Part shown: one piece after another, positions 61,637 to 64,000 of the stretch
How the letters are laid out: every line of letters starts with the position of its first letter
Position numbering within the stretch: the first letter of the stretch is position 1
Assembly (NCBI GenBank): GCA_964654665.1
Contig: CAZZKV010000013.1
Span: 1-64,000 of the forward strand
Length of the DNA: 64,000 nt
Reading direction: 5' to 3'
DNA from: CALCKU01 sp964654665
GTDB lineage: Bacteria; Pseudomonadota; Alphaproteobacteria; Caulobacterales; Maricaulaceae
Position numbers and translations under genes: made by a program
Notes under the pieces: generated by a model
Database searches by the model: none
Seen by the model: only the letters and a program-made list of their open reading frames with translations
What the model was told of the DNA's origin: nothing

Positions 61637-63610
61637 TTATCGGGGCACAGAATGACCGACTGTGGTAAGCTTGGATTTTACAGGACATGTGCGTTTAACG
61701 TCCCCTTTTAAATTCAGTGTTAGCGGCGGGTTTACTGTATTGGCGGATTGACCCTCTGCATTAAAAGCAATGGTAATATCATTACGGTTTGATACGGATA
61801 TTGCTGATGGTTTGCCCGGCAGGATAAGGTGTAACCGGCTTTGAAATCCCCTTTCGGTTTTCTTATAGTGATAAAGACGGCTTTGCTGGGGTGTTATATC
61901 AGACCCGCCCGTTATGATCCAAAAGGCAGAGGCAAATTGTCCGAGCGGCGGTGTTATGACGGGTATAATGGCCTGAATAGGGGTGTCTTGTAATATATCG
62001 CCATGCGGATCATCATAATCATAATAAACGAGCGCGCCCCGCCTGCGGTTTTTAGGATCTATCTGAGGGCGGTTATATCCCGCCAACCAGCCTGTGTTTA
62101 CTGGATAGGCTGTGGCCAAATAAGGACGGGTTAAACCGGCAACAGGGCTATCAAAAAAAGGCATTTGTTCAGCGGTAATTTTAAAGTCATCGGGATTAAC
62201 GCTGCAATCATTCTGTATACTATCCCATATTTTTTGTTGCTTTGTGGCCATAAGCTGTCGAGCCTTACGGGCTGTTAAAGACGCAGGTTTTTGCCTATAT
62301 ATATCACGGGCTACAGCCGCTGCTGCCCGGATTGGCATAATAGGATCATGGTTTATCATCGTATCCATTATGGTCCGCTCTTTTGAACTGTCTTGATAGG
62401 CTTGAGCTATTAATCCGGCACTTTTTATATTGTAATCTACAGTATCTTTTGCAGCGGCATCGACTATAGCGCGGGCTGCCGGCGATGTTTCGCGTCCTAA
62501 TCGTATAATAAAATCAAAACTATCGGATTTATGAGATTTGGCAATTTTTGGCCACATAGCTGTCAGCCATGGATCTTTATCACCGCCTTTAATTCGAAAA
62601 ACGTTTCTTTGATAGGGTTTGGGAATGTGGTCAAAAGAATTAATCAAGACCTTAAAGCTATTGAAATGCGGTTGTTGCGGGCTTGGTAAAATATCAGGGG
62701 TTGACTGCATGAATAATGCGTGAAATCCCGCAGCTTGTCCTGCGGGGCCCATATTAGGATCGCGCGCAATATCGCCCGCAAATATCATATAAAACCCGTC
62801 TTCTCGTGTTTTATGCCGTGTATTTAGCATAGCGCCAATAGCGATTGCGGCCGCTATATCGCCGTCCGTCAAGTCGAATAAGGTGGCAAGCAAGGAATCA
62901 AAAGCAAACTGCGGATCATCTTTATAAAGCGCGCGATAGGCTGCTGCTGTTGCGGCTTTGTCGCCTGACCGCAGTAATTTTTGAAATACAGGCCGGGTTT
63001 GTGTAGGTGGATAATGTTCCAACAGCGTGATGAGCGCCGGGTTTGGATAAATGATCGCGCCTTGGGATATGGCCGCGAATTGATCGGTCCGTGGTGCAAA
63101 ACCTATATTTTGAGCAAGGGATTGCTTGATCAATTGACGCGACAGTTGAGCAATCTTTTCATTATCATGTGACAGGGTTTCCAATACAGCATTCAGATAA
63201 GCTTGTGATATGTTTTGGGTAAAAATTTTTGACAGAATTTCCGGGGATTGCGATGGCCATAAGGCGGCTATTTCTTGTTGCTGTGAGAGGGTATGGACCC
63301 AATAGGTCCGGGCTATAATATCCAAAGCTCGGGGTTGCATATCTGGAGTGGCTGTTTTTGCCATAGCCAATAATGCAGCGTGGCCATTCACGCCAAAACG
63401 TGAAAAATTTTGCGCTAAAATATCAAAATCAAACTGGGATCTATCATGACGCCGGATAATATCGATACAGTGTTTCAAGGATTGACAGGCTTGATAATTA
63501 TCTTGTTGCTGTCCTTGGGTTCGCGGTGTAGCTCCGGCGACTCCCCCATATAGCAATTGACCCAAAACCACTGCAAAAACCGTGTAGATTATCGGCGTGA
63601 TTGTTTTCAT
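61637..63610 (-). CDS. Large exported helical-repeat protein
   Basis: 657 residues. Signal peptide from ATG 63610 (MKTITPIIYTVFAVVLGQLL), with two other in-frame ATGs just upstream. The mature protein is mostly alpha-helical with HEAT-like repeats through about residue 480 (e.g. GNDP-type turns, ALAQ and LLRSGDKAAT), then a C-terminal beta-rich segment (YDYDDPHGDILQDTP, AFWIITGGSD). A CQSLKHC pair near residue 45 may form a disulfide. Family not recognised. Same strand as mrp, 8 bases apart. Confidence 0.7.
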   Translation of the reverse strand: MKTITPIIYTVFAVVLGQLLYGGVAGATPRTQGQQQDNYQACQSLKHCIDIIRRHDRSQFDFDILAQNFSRFGVNGHAALLAMAKTATPDMQPRALDIIARTYWVHTLSQQQEIAALWPSQSPEILSKIFTQNISQAYLNAVLETLSHDNEKIAQLSRQLIKQSLAQNIGFAPRTDQFAAISQGAIIYPNPALITLLEHYPPTQTRPVFQKLLRSGDKAATAAAYRALYKDDPQFAFDSLLATLFDLTDGDIAAAIAIGAMLNTRHKTREDGFYMIFAGDIARDPNMGPAGQAAGFHALFMQSTPDILPSPQQPHFNSFKVLINSFDHIPKPYQRNVFRIKGGDKDPWLTAMWPKIAKSHKSDSFDFIIRLGRETSPAARAIVDAAAKDTVDYNIKSAGLIAQAYQDSSKERTIMDTMINHDPIMPIRAAAAVARDIYRQKPASLTARKARQLMATKQQKIWDSIQNDCSVNPDDFKITAEQMPFFDSPVAGLTRPYLATAYPVNTGWLAGYNRPQIDPKNRRRGALVYYDYDDPHGDILQDTPIQAIIPVITPPLGQFASAFWIITGGSDITPQQSRLYHYKKTERGFQSRLHLILPGKPSAISVSNRNDITIAFNAEGQSANTVNPPLTLNLKGDVKRTCPVKSKLTTVGHSVPR

Positions 63611-63769
63611 AAAACCCATACCGTAATCGCATATAAGGTTAACGGCATGCATTCAAGCAGGCGTTTACGGGTTAGGCTGTTATTCGCGCCTGATATGGCT
63701 ATTTTGCGCTTGCCAGCCGTGCCCCTAATGGATATATCCCCCCTTCCTTGCATGGATGGTTCGAGTATC

Positions 63770-63844
63770 GGGCGATTAGCTCAGCGGGAGAGCACTACAT
63801 TGACATTGTAGGGGTCACTGGTTCAATCCCAGTATCGCCCACCA
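63770..63844 (+). tRNA. tRNA-Val (GAC)
   Basis: A 75-base cloverleaf: acceptor GGGCGAT with ATCGCCC, D-stem GCTC/GAGC, anticodon stem CTACA/TGTAG with loop TTGACAT (anticodon GAC at 63802-63804), T-stem ACTGG/CCAGT with loop TTCAATC, and an encoded CCA. It reads GUC valine codons. Confidence 0.97.
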
Positions 63845-64000
63845 TCCTTTTTCCTTAATTATCAATATGTTAATTGGTTTTTCGCTGCTAATGATACTGG
63901 GACAACTTGCACGCAACTTACACGCAATACTGACATATCCAATTTAGCACCAACAGTCACCGTTGTATTCGAAGCATTCGTCTGGACAGGGGTCTCCGAA
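63845..64000. other. Right-edge region after tRNA-Val, no assigned gene
   Basis: 156 bases with no complete gene. On the minus strand one frame ending at 63944 encodes a Cys-rich tail (DPCPDECFEYNGDCWC) and another runs to about 63868; neither is long enough to call. Confidence 0.4.
63906..63927 (+). repeat. Tandem 11-base repeats downstream of tRNA-Val
   Basis: CTTGCACGCAA is followed directly by CTTACACGCAA, differing at one base. Such direct repeats beside a tRNA can be arm sites bound by a tyrosine integrase. No integrase is visible before the window ends. Confidence 0.45.

Noticed and set aside
1..64000. CRISPR array, toxin-antitoxin pair, complete prophage or rRNA operon
   Set aside because: No regularly spaced repeats, phage structural genes or rRNA sequence were seen on reading both strands.

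Overview
This 64 kb window looks like ordinary chromosome from an alphaproteobacterium of roughly 48-50% GC. Blocks typical of that class are rpoN-hpf-ptsN, a DUF3576 lipoprotein near leuS-lptE-holA, a CenR-like response regulator, ybbN followed by a Lon-N-domain protein and a Trm112-like protein, and trpF-trpB-trpA. Several secreted proteins and the general style suggest a Caulobacterales/Maricaulales-type marine lineage. That placement is inference and would need a marker-gene tree. A run of exactly 100 Ns (10777-10876) marks this as a scaffolded draft, so isolated frameshifts and stops could be sequence errors.

Layout. 1-1.65 kb: a truncated gene and two related secreted proteins. 1.8-11.6 kb: a ThiE-GNAT fusion divergent from yggS, an L,D-transpeptidase, a CenR-like regulator, xth, lolA, a membrane-anchored ribbon-helix-helix protein with an EF-hand, an ATP-grasp enzyme, adenosine kinase, ybbN and a gapped TonB-like gene. 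11.7-20 kb: Lon-N and Trm112-like proteins, pgi, a thioredoxin-fold protein plus a DsbD-type reductase, a broken membrane-protein gene, and an operon of HNH, small membrane protein, cyclophilin and histidine phosphatase. 20-25 kb is the most accessory stretch: a sorbosone-dehydrogenase-like propeller, a broken methyltransferase gene, an IS3 orfA remnant and an ArsR/AHSA1 pair. 25-33.4 kb: ppk-ppx (polyphosphate), a DUF6624 lipoprotein and rpoN-hpf-ptsN. 33.5-38.6 kb: trpF-trpB, an unrelated secreted protein, trpA, then holA and lptE. 38.6-44.2 kb: leuS, an SDR, an EthA-like Baeyer-Villiger monooxygenase and the DUF3576 lipoprotein. 44.3-56 kb: a porin with a Q/Y-rich extension, small lipoprotein, ArsC-like protein, lipase, twin YbjQ proteins, a DMT transporter, an esterase lipoprotein, gshB coupled to an FAD enzyme and followed by a desaturase, and a MATE exporter. 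56-64 kb: a large AsmA protein, a WecB/TagA glycosyltransferase, Mrp, a helical-repeat secreted protein and tRNA-Val(GAC), after which the sequence may enter an integrated element.

The main functional groups are envelope biogenesis (LolA, LptE, AsmA, porin, L,D-transpeptidase, WecB-type), periplasmic thiol redox (DsbD-like plus redoxin), phosphate and nitrogen regulation (Ppk/Ppx, RpoN/Hpf/PtsN) and tryptophan and glutathione synthesis. No CRISPR array, complete prophage or recognised defence island is visible. The most unusual items are the membrane-tethered ribbon-helix-helix/EF-hand protein with upstream palindromes, the ThiE-GNAT fusion that keeps an internal ribosome binding site, and at least three genes broken by single-base changes.
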